Of a DNA stretch of 41,441 nucleotides, positions 18,837 through 26,783 are shown piece by piece. Source of the DNA: Acidimicrobiaceae bacterium (GTDB lineage: Bacteria; Actinomycetota; Acidimicrobiia; Acidimicrobiales; Bog-793). The notes below the pieces were generated by a model. The model saw only the letters and a program-made list of their open reading frames with translations, was not told the DNA's origin and did not search any database. The position numbers and the translations under genes were made by a program. How positions within the stretch are numbered: the first letter of the stretch is position 1; each line of letters starts with the position of its first letter. The stretch lies in the NCBI GenBank assembly GCA_003139355.1, contig PLIM01000002.1, forward strand, positions 7,366 through 48,806, in the 5' to 3' direction.

Positions 18837-18861
18837 CCGCCTGTTTGCCACCGGCCGTGGC

Positions 18862-18867
18862 TACCAT
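18862..18867 (+). promoter_or_regulatory. -10 hexamer of nth
   Basis: TACCAT ends six bases before the GTG of nth. There is no clear -35 hexamer 17 bases upstream. The spacing leaves no ribosome site, which again suggests a leaderless transcript. Confidence 0.5.
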
Positions 18868-18873
18868 CCGAGG

Positions 18874-19560
18874 GTGTCCAGCGTGCCGAGCACCCGACGC
18901 CTGAGCGGCCGCGGCCGCCGGCGGCCGCTGGCGCGGGCCCGCAAGATCGCCGATCGGCTCGCCGCGGCATATCCGGGCACAGCGACCGAGCTGTGCGCGC
19001 TGGTCCACCACAACCCCTTCGAGCTGCTCGTCGCGACCATCCTCTCGGCCCAGTGCACCGACGAGCGGGTCAACATCGTGATGCCGCTGCTGTTCGAGCG
19101 TTATCCCACAGCGCGCGATCTCGCCGCCGCCGATCGTGACGAGCTCCAGACCCTGATCCGGTCCACAGGCTTCTTCCGCTCGAAGGCATCGCACATCCTC
19201 GGTGCCGCCGAGGCGATCGTGATGCGTCATTCCGGTGAGCTGCCCCGGTCGATGGAAGAGCTGACCGCCCTGCCTGGGGTCGGTCGCAAGACCGCGAATG
19301 TCGTGCTCTCGGTGGCCTTCGGCCTTCCGGGGCTGCCGGTCGACACCCACGTGACAAGGTTGAGCCAGCGCCTCGGGCTGAGCGACTCGGGCGACCCGAT
19401 CAAGATCGAGCAGGACCTCTGTGAGCTGTTTCCCCCCGCCGGGTGGGGCGCGATCAGCCTGCGGCTCATCCAGCACGGCAGGAGGGTCTGTGTCGCGCGA
19501 CGACCCCGCTGCGAGACCTGCGAGCTGGCCGATCTTTGTCCTTCGAGGGGCAAGTTCTGA
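18874..19560 (+). CDS. nth: Endonuclease III, DNA glycosylase/AP lyase
   Basis: Nth removes oxidised pyrimidines and cuts the abasic site in base-excision repair. The 228-residue protein has the helix-hairpin-helix LPGVGRKTANVVL with the catalytic lysine and the catalytic aspartate in VDTHVTR. The four cluster cysteines are spaced C-x6-C-x2-C-x5-C at the end. A basic N-terminal stretch of about 25 residues precedes the domain. The start GTG at 18874 fits the TACCAT hexamer; other upstream codons overlap mshD. Confidence 0.95.
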   Translation: MSSVPSTRRLSGRGRRRPLARARKIADRLAAAYPGTATELCALVHHNPFELLVATILSAQCTDERVNIVMPLLFERYPTARDLAAADRDELQTLIRSTGFFRSKASHILGAAEAIVMRHSGELPRSMEELTALPGVGRKTANVVLSVAFGLPGLPVDTHVTRLSQRLGLSDSGDPIKIEQDLCELFPPAGWGAISLRLIQHGRRVCVARRPRCETCELADLCPSRGKF

Positions 19561-19720
19561 TGCCCGAACTTCGATCACATGGCCCCAACCTCACGCCAGC
19601 CACGGCGCCATGCTGCTCCGCAGGGCTGGCGTCATGGTCGAGCGAACTTCCCTGGGAGTCTCGTGACAGGTTCGTGACGAGCGGTCACAGCGCGGGGACA
19701 GGGCGCTAATTTCGCCAAGA

Positions 19721-19732
19721 GGAACCGGTTCC
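19721..19732. repeat. 12-base perfect palindrome
   Basis: GGAACCGGTTCC is a perfect palindrome in the non-coding stretch after nth. A further GGTTCC follows ten bases later. It could be a protein-binding site; no gene start is near enough to make an operator likely. The remaining 19561-19836 stretch shows no supported gene apart from the terminator listed next. Confidence 0.4.
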
Positions 19733-19783
19733 CGCCACCTGGTTCCAGTGAGCAGGCTCGGGATCCGCCGCCCGACCCGCTCC

Positions 19784-19810
19784 CCGACGGCGCCCTCAGG
19801 GCGCCGTCGG
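19784..19810. terminator. Strong bidirectional hairpin terminator
   Basis: A perfect 12-base-pair GC-rich stem (CCGACGGCGCCC and its complement) closes a three-base TCA loop. It lies downstream of nth on the plus strand and 27 bases downstream of the small coiled-coil gene on the minus strand. No T tract follows, as is common for actinomycete terminators. Confidence 0.75.
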
Positions 19811-19836
19811 CGCGTCCGGGACAGCGTCTTGCCAGG

Positions 19837-20046
19837 TCATCTCCCGCTTGCCAGCATGCGCTCGAGGCGTCGCACCACACCGAGGAGAGCGCGCTCCACG
19901 GCAATGAGGTCCGTGGCCACATGGTCCCGCTTGGCCGTGACAGCGGCGTCTGCCAGCGCTGTGACACGACGAGCGATCTGCTCGAGTGACGAAGCAATCG
20001 AGGACAGTTCGGACAGCTCCGACGGCTCGGGCACTTGCGACGCCAT
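19837..20046 (-). CDS. Small helical/coiled-coil protein of unknown function
   Basis: The 69-residue product begins MASQVPEPSELSELSS and continues as one amphipathic helix-rich stretch with regular hydrophobic spacing (IASSLEQIARRVTALAD, then VERALLGVVRRLERML). It has no signal peptide or membrane segment. The ATG at 20046 has GATGAT six bases upstream, a weak match to the -10 pattern. An upstream start at 20112 would run into the hisD promoter. The gene has its own strong terminator 27 bases after the stop, which supports it being real. I do not recognise a family. Confidence 0.55.
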   Translation of the reverse strand: MASQVPEPSELSELSSIASSLEQIARRVTALADAAVTAKRDHVATDLIAVERALLGVVRRLERMLASGR

Positions 20047-20102
20047 ACCGCCATCATCGCCGATCCGGGCCCACGACAGGAAAACCGGTTTCGGCGGGCA
20101 GG

Positions 20103-20108
20103 TACGCT
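20103..20108 (+). promoter_or_regulatory. -10 hexamer of hisD-hisC
   Basis: TACGCT ends six bases before the ATG of hisD. It fixes the start at 20115 and points to a leaderless hisD message. Confidence 0.55.
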
Positions 20109-20114
20109 GCACCC

Positions 20115-21416
20115 ATGCTCCGACGCCTTGACCTGCGTGGCTGCGGGACCGAGCTTGGTGGCGCGCTCCCGCGACCGAACCTCGCCGACCAAGGCCCGGT
20201 CGCGGAGGTCCGCGCGATCGTCGAGGACGTCCGGGTGCGAGGCGACGCAGCGCTCCGGGAGTACACGGCGCGTTTCGACAAGGCCGAGATCGGCGAGATA
20301 CGAGTGCCCGTCGCCGAGATCGGATCGGCGCGCCGGCGGTTGGACCCGGCCCTGCTCGGGGCTCTTAGCGAGGCCGCTCAGGCCATAGAGGCCTTCCACC
20401 GCCACCGGGCAGTTGGCCCGGGAAGCTTCGAGCGCAACGGGATCTCGGTCGACCTGCTCGAACTGCCCGTGGCCCGCGCCGGCGTTTATGTGCCAGGTGG
20501 GCTGGCCAGCTATCCCTCGAGCGTCCTCATGGACGCGATACCGGCCCGAGTCGCAGGCGTGGAAGGCATCGCCCTTTGCGTGCCACCCGGTCCGGGTGGC
20601 GCCGTTGCGGACGAGGTGCTTGCGGCCGCGAGCCTGGCCGGGGTGGACGAGGTTTACCGGATCGGGGGCGCGCAGGCGATCGCCGCCATGGCCTACGGCA
20701 CCGAGTCCGTGGCCCGCGTAGACGTGATCGTCGGGCCCGGGAACCGCTGGGTGTCGCTCGCCAAGCTGGAGGTCCGCGGCGACGTCGGCATGCCGGCATC
20801 GTTCGCCGGGCCTTCGGAGGTCATCGTGATCGCGGACGAGACGGTCCCGGCCGACTACGTGGCCATCGACCTTGTCGTCCAAGCCGAGCACGGGCCTGAT
20901 GGGCTCGCCTGGCTCATCACCTGGTCCGAGCCGGTGCTGAACGCCGTGACCGATGCCGTCGCCCGGTTCGTCGAGGAGTCACCGCGGCGTGCGGAGATCG
21001 AGGCGACGCTCGCCGGTGGAGGCTATGGCGTGCTCGTCGACGGACCCGAAGCAGCAATGGCGGTGTCGAACGAGATAGCGCCCGAGCACCTGGAGCTTTG
21101 CTGCGACAACCCGCAAGCGATGATCCCGCTCGTACGCAATGCGGGCGCGGTCTTTCTCGGCCCGTACGCGCCTGCATCGCTCGGTGATTACATCGCCGGA
21201 CCGAGCCACACCCTGCCGACCTTCGGGTCCGCTCGCTATGCAAGCGTGCTCGGGGTGGAGGACTTCCTTCGCAGGGTGCACGTCATCTCTGCGGACCGCC
21301 GAGCGTTGAGTCGCGTGGCTATCCACGTGGCTGCTATTGCGAACGCGGAGGGGCTTGGCGCCCACGCCCGCTCGGTGACGATGCGGTCCGAGCACGAACA
21401 ACAACAGAGCTCATGA
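20115..21416 (+). CDS. hisD: Histidinol dehydrogenase
   Basis: HisD oxidises histidinol to histidine in two NAD-dependent steps and binds zinc. The 433-residue protein shows YVPGGLASYPSSVLM, the nucleotide-binding GPGNRWV, and the zinc-site segments VVQAEHGPDG and GDYIAGPSHTLPTFGSAR. The catalytic pair is in IAPEHLEL. The start ATG at 20115 was chosen from the -10 hexamer spacing and the family N-terminus MLRRLDLRG. It is coupled to hisC by an ATGA overlap. Confidence 0.96.
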   Translation: MLRRLDLRGCGTELGGALPRPNLADQGPVAEVRAIVEDVRVRGDAALREYTARFDKAEIGEIRVPVAEIGSARRRLDPALLGALSEAAQAIEAFHRHRAVGPGSFERNGISVDLLELPVARAGVYVPGGLASYPSSVLMDAIPARVAGVEGIALCVPPGPGGAVADEVLAAASLAGVDEVYRIGGAQAIAAMAYGTESVARVDVIVGPGNRWVSLAKLEVRGDVGMPASFAGPSEVIVIADETVPADYVAIDLVVQAEHGPDGLAWLITWSEPVLNAVTDAVARFVEESPRRAEIEATLAGGGYGVLVDGPEAAMAVSNEIAPEHLELCCDNPQAMIPLVRNAGAVFLGPYAPASLGDYIAGPSHTLPTFGSARYASVLGVEDFLRRVHVISADRRALSRVAIHVAAIANAEGLGAHARSVTMRSEHEQQQSS

Positions 21417-22552
21417 GCCTCACCGGAGCGAACGGCCTCGCGCACGCCTGCGCGACCCGTCCCGAAGCTGCCCTCCGGCCCGGGTACCACTCGCCGCAGG
21501 CCGAGGTCGACGTCAGGCTCAACACCAACGAGTCCTCCGAGCCTCCTCCCCAGGCCTTTGTCGATGCGCTTGCCGACGAGCTGCGGTCGATCCCGCTCCA
21601 CCGCTACCCCGATCGTCAAGCAACCGCACTACGGGCGGCGCTTGCCGCTCACCACGCGGTCGAGCCGGAGCAGGTGTTCTGCGCCAACGGCTCGAACGAG
21701 GTGATCCAATGCCTCCTGCTCGCGTACGGCGGCCCGGGCCGGCCAGCCATGCTGTTCGAGCCGACGTACGCGCTGCACTCCCATATCGCCCTGCTCACCG
21801 GGACGCCCGTCGTCGCGGGTCGACGAGACGACGCGTTCGAAGTGGACCCGGCCGAAATGGCCCGAACGCTCGCAGCCGCGGCTCAGATGCACGGGCCGGC
21901 CAGCCCTGCGGTCACCTTCCTCTGCTCGCCCAACAATCCGACCGGCGGCGTCGAGACGTTGGACCGTGTCCGGGCCGTTGTCTCCCGCGTGCCCGGAATT
22001 CTCGCCGTCGACGAGGCTTACGGACAGTTCGCGCCATGGTCGGCAATCGAGTTGCTCGAGTCTGAGCCCCGCCTCGTCGTAGTGCGCACGTTCTCCAAGA
22101 CCTGGGCCATGGCCGGGCTTCGCCTCGGCTACGCGATCGCGGACCCAAGCGTGGTCGGCTCGTTGTCGAACGTTGCGCTGCCCTACCATCTCGACGCGCT
22201 CAAACAAGTCGCGGGACGGCTGGCCCTCGGCTTCGGTGACGAGATGCGCGCTCGTGTGGCAGCCACTATCGAGGAGCGAGGGCGTGTCGCGGCGGCCCTT
22301 GGGGACCTTCCGGTCGAGGTGTGGCCGTCCAATGCCAACTTCATCCTGTTTCGCGTGAGCCCGCATGATGGCCCGCAAGTCTGGAAGGCTCTGCTCGATC
22401 GTTCGGTGCTGATCCGCGACGTCTCGGACTGGCCAGGGCTCAAAGGCTGCCTGCGCGTCAGCATTGGCACACCTTCGGAGAACGACCGTTTCCTCTCCGC
22501 TCTGGGTGAAGTTCTTTCGGCCGAGGACGATTCCAGGTCAACTGTCTGCTAG
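21413..22552 (+). CDS. hisC: Histidinol-phosphate aminotransferase
   Basis: HisC converts imidazole acetol phosphate to histidinol phosphate with glutamate and pyridoxal phosphate. The 379-residue protein has LNTNESSEPPP, the FCANGSNEVIQ cofactor site, CSPNNPTGG, AVDEAYGQF, the cofactor lysine in TFSKTWAMAGLRLGY, and the phosphate-binding LRVSIGT near the end. The ATG at 21413 overlaps the hisD stop. Other aminotransferase roles are possible, but the hisD linkage settles it. Confidence 0.95.
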   Translation: MSLTGANGLAHACATRPEAALRPGYHSPQAEVDVRLNTNESSEPPPQAFVDALADELRSIPLHRYPDRQATALRAALAAHHAVEPEQVFCANGSNEVIQCLLLAYGGPGRPAMLFEPTYALHSHIALLTGTPVVAGRRDDAFEVDPAEMARTLAAAAQMHGPASPAVTFLCSPNNPTGGVETLDRVRAVVSRVPGILAVDEAYGQFAPWSAIELLESEPRLVVVRTFSKTWAMAGLRLGYAIADPSVVGSLSNVALPYHLDALKQVAGRLALGFGDEMRARVAATIEERGRVAAALGDLPVEVWPSNANFILFRVSPHDGPQVWKALLDRSVLIRDVSDWPGLKGCLRVSIGTPSENDRFLSALGEVLSAEDDSRSTVC

Positions 22553-22820
22553 GCGGCGCGACCTACCGCCTCTCAGGAACGCATTGACCCTTTCCTGCCC
22601 TGATGACACCGCTGACGGCCAGAGACTGCTGAGCAATCCGGTTCGTCGGGCGCTCGCCAGGAACGGTCGCTTCACATCCCCGGTGTAAACGCGCAACGGG
22701 CGTAGGTTCCTTGTCGAAACGCCTCCGGATGCCCGCCGTTCGATGCGACCGCCGCCATCAGGGGACGAGGCAGGAGTCCGACCGTCGACCGAGGCTGGGC
22801 TGCCGGCCCGGTGGATGCGT
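22553..22820. other. Non-coding stretch between hisC and a hydrolase gene
   Basis: About 270 bases with no supported gene, no strong hairpin and no repeat. The only element I can read is the -10 hexamer of the next gene, just after this stretch. Confidence 0.5.
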
Positions 22821-22826
22821 TAGGTT
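22821..22826 (+). promoter_or_regulatory. -10 hexamer of the alpha/beta hydrolase gene
   Basis: TAGGTT ends six bases before the GTG at 22833, fitting the leaderless pattern. Confidence 0.5.
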
Positions 22827-22832
22827 TGCAGC

Positions 22833-23720
22833 GTGGATCGAAGGGCGCAGGTCACAAAGGCAGGCGACGGCCGGACCGTCATGTTCGCCGAGTGGGGCGA
22901 CCTCGACGGCAAGCCGGTCTTCGCCCTCCACGGCACACCCGGATGCCGGCTCGACCGTCATCCCAACGAAGATCTCGTGCGCTCGACTGGAGCTCGCGTC
23001 ATCACTCATGACCGCGCCGGCTACGGAGGCTCGGATCGCCATGGTGGGCGGGCAGTGGCGGACTGCGTGGGAGACGTGGTCGCTGTCGCCGACGCCCTCG
23101 GCCTCGACCGCTTCGCTGTCACGGGCGGTTCAGGGGGAGGACCCCATGCGCTGGCCGTCGCTGCCCTCCTCGGCGATCGGGTGACCAGGGTGATATGCAA
23201 CGTCGGGGTGGCTCCTTATGAGGCTTTGGGAGACGATTGGCTGGCTGGCATGGACCCCGAGAACGTGAAGGAGTTTGGTTGGGCGCTGGAGGGCGAAGAC
23301 CGGCTTGCCAGAGAGCTCGAGCATGAGGACGAGAAGCTTCGTGAGACAGCATCCGTCGACCCATCGGCGATCTTCGAGCAGTTCGACCTACCGCCGTCGG
23401 ACAAGGAGGTTCTCGCCCGGGAAGACTTCGCCCAAATCCTCCGGGAGTCGATAGTCGAGCAGACCCGCAACGGAGTCTGGGGTTGGGTCGATGACGACAT
23501 TGCCTTCACCCAGCCCTGGGGTTTCGACCCGGCCACCATCACCGTGCCGGCCCAGGTTTGGTATGGGACTTCGGATGTCCTCGTTCCTCCGGCTCATGGG
23601 GAGTGGATCGCTCGAACCGTCCCTGGTGCAGTCGTCAGATTGAACGCGCTCGGGCACTTGGGTGATCCCGATGCCGACCTCGTCGAGTCTCTTGCCTGGC
23701 TGACGGCAGCAGCAGGATAG
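22833..23720 (+). CDS. Alpha/beta hydrolase
   Basis: The 295-residue protein has the oxyanion HGTPGCRLD, the nucleophile elbow TGGSGGGPHALA (serine), an acid in GTSDVLVPPAHGEW and a histidine in ALGHLGDPD. Together these make a full catalytic triad. A helical cap with many charged residues sits between residues about 145 and 215. It has no signal peptide, so it is cytoplasmic. The substrate is not predictable; it is monocistronic. The start is GTG at 22833. Confidence 0.88.
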   Translation: MDRRAQVTKAGDGRTVMFAEWGDLDGKPVFALHGTPGCRLDRHPNEDLVRSTGARVITHDRAGYGGSDRHGGRAVADCVGDVVAVADALGLDRFAVTGGSGGGPHALAVAALLGDRVTRVICNVGVAPYEALGDDWLAGMDPENVKEFGWALEGEDRLARELEHEDEKLRETASVDPSAIFEQFDLPPSDKEVLAREDFAQILRESIVEQTRNGVWGWVDDDIAFTQPWGFDPATITVPAQVWYGTSDVLVPPAHGEWIARTVPGAVVRLNALGHLGDPDADLVESLAWLTAAAG

Positions 23721-23982
23721 TTCGGTCGGTCTCGCTACCGGGACAGAGGACGATCGCACAACCGATGCTGTATGCGGTGTAGGTCCTCAGGCGATCTCTC
23801 ATGCTGAGATCATCCCAGATCAGGCTGAGGCCCGGGAGGCCCGCGCCGACCCAGATTGTTGTCGCGCCAGAGCCGTAGGCGCTGGTTCTCCGAGTGCCAC
23901 AACGTGCAGCGACCAAGCCGTCGGCCTCCGGTTCCTTCACTTCAGAGAGCAGGCGATTCTCTCCTGCGACCGCCGTTCGCGC
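23721..23982. other. Non-coding stretch after the pst operon
   Basis: About 260 bases lie between the convergent hydrolase and pstB genes. A minus-strand frame of about 100 codons crosses it but overlaps the hydrolase gene and has no recognisable domain. The position where phoU usually follows pstB is empty. No clear terminator is seen. Confidence 0.45.
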
Positions 23983-24825
23983 TCAGCCGAAGCGGCCCTG
24001 GATGTAGTCCAAAGTCCTCGGGTCGTCCGGTTCGCTGAACAACTTCTTCGTCGGCGCCACTTCGATCTGTTCACCGGCACGGTCACTGCCCATCAGGAAG
24101 AACGCACACAGGTCCGACACACGAGCTGCCTGCTGCATGTTGTGCGTGACGATGACGATCGTGACGCGGCTCTTGAGCTCGCCCAGGAGCTCTTCGATGA
24201 GCCGCATCGAGATCGGGTCCAACGACGATGTCGGCTCGTCCATCAACAGCACCTCTGGCTCCACCGCGAGAGCCCTTGCGATGCACAAACGCTGCTGCTC
24301 ACCCCCAGAGAGAGTCGATGCGTGCGCCTTCATCCGGTTCGAGACCGAATCCCACAGAGCGGCGGCGATCAGTGCGGACTCGGCGGCCTCTTCGAGGACC
24401 GCCTTCTTGCGTATCCCGTTGAACCGCAGCCCCGAGACGACGTTGTCGAAGATCGACATGGTGGGAAACGGGTTCGGCCGTTGAAACACCATGCCGACAC
24501 GAGTGCGCAATAACGTCGCGGGGATCCCACCCGTATAGATATCGGTGTCGCCAAGCCGGATCGAGCCGCTCACGACCGCACCCTTGGTGAAATCGTGCAA
24601 CCGGTTGACCGCGCGTAGCAGCGTCGTCTTGCCGGAGCCTGACGGACCGATGAGCGACGTCACCTTGTTCCTCGGGACGTCGAAGTTGACGCCGCGAATC
24701 GCGGTTCGACCATTGAATGTCACCGCTACGTCCTTGAACCGCATGGAGATGGGGCCCGACCGCGGGCTCCCGTTCTGGCCCGACATCCCCGTCGACACTG
24801 TAGCCATGGTCATGGGATCTACCAC
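23983..24825 (-). CDS. pstB: Phosphate ABC transporter ATP-binding protein
   Basis: PstB powers high-affinity phosphate import. Walker A is GPSGSGKTT, the Q-loop is VFQRPNPFPTMSI (a PstB hallmark), the signature is LSGGEQQRLCIARAL, Walker B is VLLMDEPTSSLDP and the switch is VTHNMQQAARVSD. The GTG at 24825 shares its G with the pstA TAG stop and has GGGAGAGG five bases upstream, giving 280 residues. ATGs 12 to 18 bases later are alternatives. About 25 extra residues precede the usual PstB start. Confidence 0.94.
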   Translation of the reverse strand: MVDPMTMATVSTGMSGQNGSPRSGPISMRFKDVAVTFNGRTAIRGVNFDVPRNKVTSLIGPSGSGKTTLLRAVNRLHDFTKGAVVSGSIRLGDTDIYTGGIPATLLRTRVGMVFQRPNPFPTMSIFDNVVSGLRFNGIRKKAVLEEAAESALIAAALWDSVSNRMKAHASTLSGGEQQRLCIARALAVEPEVLLMDEPTSSLDPISMRLIEELLGELKSRVTIVIVTHNMQQAARVSDLCAFFLMGSDRAGEQIEVAPTKKLFSEPDDPRTLDYIQGRFG

Positions 24826-25781
24826 TAGCGCCTCTCCCTTTGTAGCCAGGCCGCAAACAGGCGGCTCCCCAGATTTATGACAAGAACGACGACCACCAAC
24901 AACAGGGCGATCCCCCACGCCTCTTCCCGAAGTGAAAGGTACGGTGAAGTCGCTGACTGGAAGATCTGGAGCGGCATCGAGGCCATCTCCTTCCTCGGGT
25001 TCCAGCTGACGACCGTAGAAGCGCCGATCACCCAGAGAATGGGGGCGGTCTCCCCCACGGCCCTGGAAAAGGCAAGCAGCACGGCTGTGACAAGACCGGG
25101 AAGCGCGGTCGGGATTACAACCCGGCGTGCGATAACGCCCCTGCGAGCCCCGAGAGCGAGACCGGCTTCCCGAATCGTGACGGGGACGCCTCGGAGCGCC
25201 GTTTCAGCGGCCTTCATGATGATCGGAATCATGAGAATGCCGATTGCGAAGCTTCCGGCGATTGCAGAGAACCCGATGCCGGGCAGTTTGATGCCCCACT
25301 CATCGAACCCGATCACAATCATCTGATACGCGAAGATGCCAAGCAGGATTGACGGAAGTCCCGTCATGATCTCGGCCGTCGTCCGCAGCGCCCTCGCGAA
25401 CTTTGAAGCCGACTCCGCCAGGAACAGGCCGGCAACGACGCCGATCGGAATCGCGAACAGTGCCGCTACGCCGTCGATGACCAGCGAACCGATGATCGCG
25501 TTCGAGATCCCCCCAATCTGATTCGGGTCGAGCAGCGAGGGGAACTGGGGGGTCTGTGTGAAGAAGTCGAGGTTCCACCATCGGAGACCCTTTTGCACCA
25601 GGGAGTACAAGATCGCGAAGAGAGGAACGAGAGCGAGGACGAGCGCGACGCCGCAAAGTGCGACCATCGCCTTCGAGATGCGAATGCGTCGGTCCAGTGT
25701 CCTCGCAGCCACGCGTTGGACCATCTCACGGCGCTCCAGAATTGGATCAGGTGGGATCCCTTCGAGCACTCCGGTTGTCAT
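24825..25781 (-). CDS. pstA: Phosphate ABC transporter permease PstA
   Basis: PstA is one half of the phosphate channel. The 318-residue protein has about six membrane helices: near 38-60, 90-118, 125-145, 158-182, 208-235 and 285-308. The ABC coupling motif is in REAGLALGARRGVIARRVVIPTALPG, with GLPSILLGIFAY before it. It is coupled to pstC by ATGA and to pstB by TAGTG. A cytoplasmic N-terminal tail of about 35 residues is present. Confidence 0.95.
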   Translation of the reverse strand: MTTGVLEGIPPDPILERREMVQRVAARTLDRRIRISKAMVALCGVALVLALVPLFAILYSLVQKGLRWWNLDFFTQTPQFPSLLDPNQIGGISNAIIGSLVIDGVAALFAIPIGVVAGLFLAESASKFARALRTTAEIMTGLPSILLGIFAYQMIVIGFDEWGIKLPGIGFSAIAGSFAIGILMIPIIMKAAETALRGVPVTIREAGLALGARRGVIARRVVIPTALPGLVTAVLLAFSRAVGETAPILWVIGASTVVSWNPRKEMASMPLQIFQSATSPYLSLREEAWGIALLLVVVVLVINLGSRLFAAWLQRERR

Positions 25782-26758
25782 ACGACACCCGCCCGAAAGG
25801 CTGAAGCGCTGATGAGTCGACGCCCGAACCAGTTCACGATCGCTGTCATCGCCATCAGAATCAACGCAAGTGCGCCAAGTGCGGCAACTTGCAGCGGTGT
25901 GGCGTCCTGGAACTGCAGCGCGATCGTCGATGCGAGCGTGGAGGCCGTCGAGAACAACGAGGACGGAAAGAGAGGATTCAAGCCGATGACCATGGCGACA
26001 GCCACGGTCTCGCCGAGAGCACGTGCGGTCGCGAGCGTCACGGCTCCGACGACCCCGGTTCGAGCACCGGGCAGCACGACTTTACGGACCACCTGCCATT
26101 TCGTCGCACCGACGCTGAGTGCCCCTTCGAACTGTTCGTGGGGCACGACGGAGATTGCGTCTCTCGAGAGCGCGACGATCATCGGCAGGATCATGATGAA
26201 GAGCACGCAGCCTGCGAGCAACAGCGAGACCCCCTCAGGGGGGGCTTGGAAGGGGAACTTGCTACCCGTTATCCTCGCAAGGCCTGGTTCCACGGTGTTC
26301 TCGAACCACGGGGCGAGCACCAGCAGGCCCCACAGCCCGTAGACGACGCTTGGGACCGCAGCGAGAAGCTCGACAAGTGACGACAGGACTATTCGCAGTC
26401 TGTCAGGCAGTACGTGGACAATGGCAAGGGCGGCCCCAATGCCGATCGGGATGGCGAAGAACAGTGCGATGGCTGTCGTCGCCAGCGTGCCCGCGATGAT
26501 CGGGAGCGCGCCAAAGGAGTTGCTTCCCTGGCTCCACACCCTGCCGTAGATGATCGAGAGACCCGAGTGGCGCCACGCAGGAATCGACGAGACGACGATG
26601 CTGATGAGAAACACCGCGCAGATGAGCGCGAACAATCCGGATGCCCCGTAAAGGACACCCCAATGCGCCAGATCGCTCTTGACCGAGAAGCGTTTCGGCT
26701 CCCCGGTCAAGAGCGGATTCGACATAGCCAGAGGAGGACTAGTCGGCACCTCGGACAT
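25778..26758 (-). CDS. pstC: Phosphate ABC transporter permease PstC
   Basis: PstC is the other half of the phosphate channel. The 326-residue protein has six helices and the motifs AAVPSVVYGLWGLLVLAP and FEGALSVGATKWQVVRKVVLPGARTG. ATARALGETVAVAMVIG, typical of PstC, is present too. It starts 25 bases after pstS. The ATG at 26758 has no convincing ribosome site; an ATG eleven codons later (26725) is equally poor, so the start is uncertain. Confidence 0.94.
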   Translation of the reverse strand: MSEVPTSPPLAMSNPLLTGEPKRFSVKSDLAHWGVLYGASGLFALICAVFLISIVVSSIPAWRHSGLSIIYGRVWSQGSNSFGALPIIAGTLATTAIALFFAIPIGIGAALAIVHVLPDRLRIVLSSLVELLAAVPSVVYGLWGLLVLAPWFENTVEPGLARITGSKFPFQAPPEGVSLLLAGCVLFIMILPMIVALSRDAISVVPHEQFEGALSVGATKWQVVRKVVLPGARTGVVGAVTLATARALGETVAVAMVIGLNPLFPSSLFSTASTLASTIALQFQDATPLQVAALGALALILMAMTAIVNWFGRRLISASAFRAGVV

Positions 26759-26783
26759 GAGGATTAGTGGGCCGCCTCGCTGA

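Noticed and set aside
19560-19709. 49-residue frame starting in the nth stop (TGATG)
   Set aside because: Composition is uninformative and no family is recognised; coupling to nth is possible but unsupported.
23635-23940. 101-codon minus-strand frame after pstB
   Set aside because: Overlaps the end of the hydrolase gene, has no ribosome site or recognisable domain.
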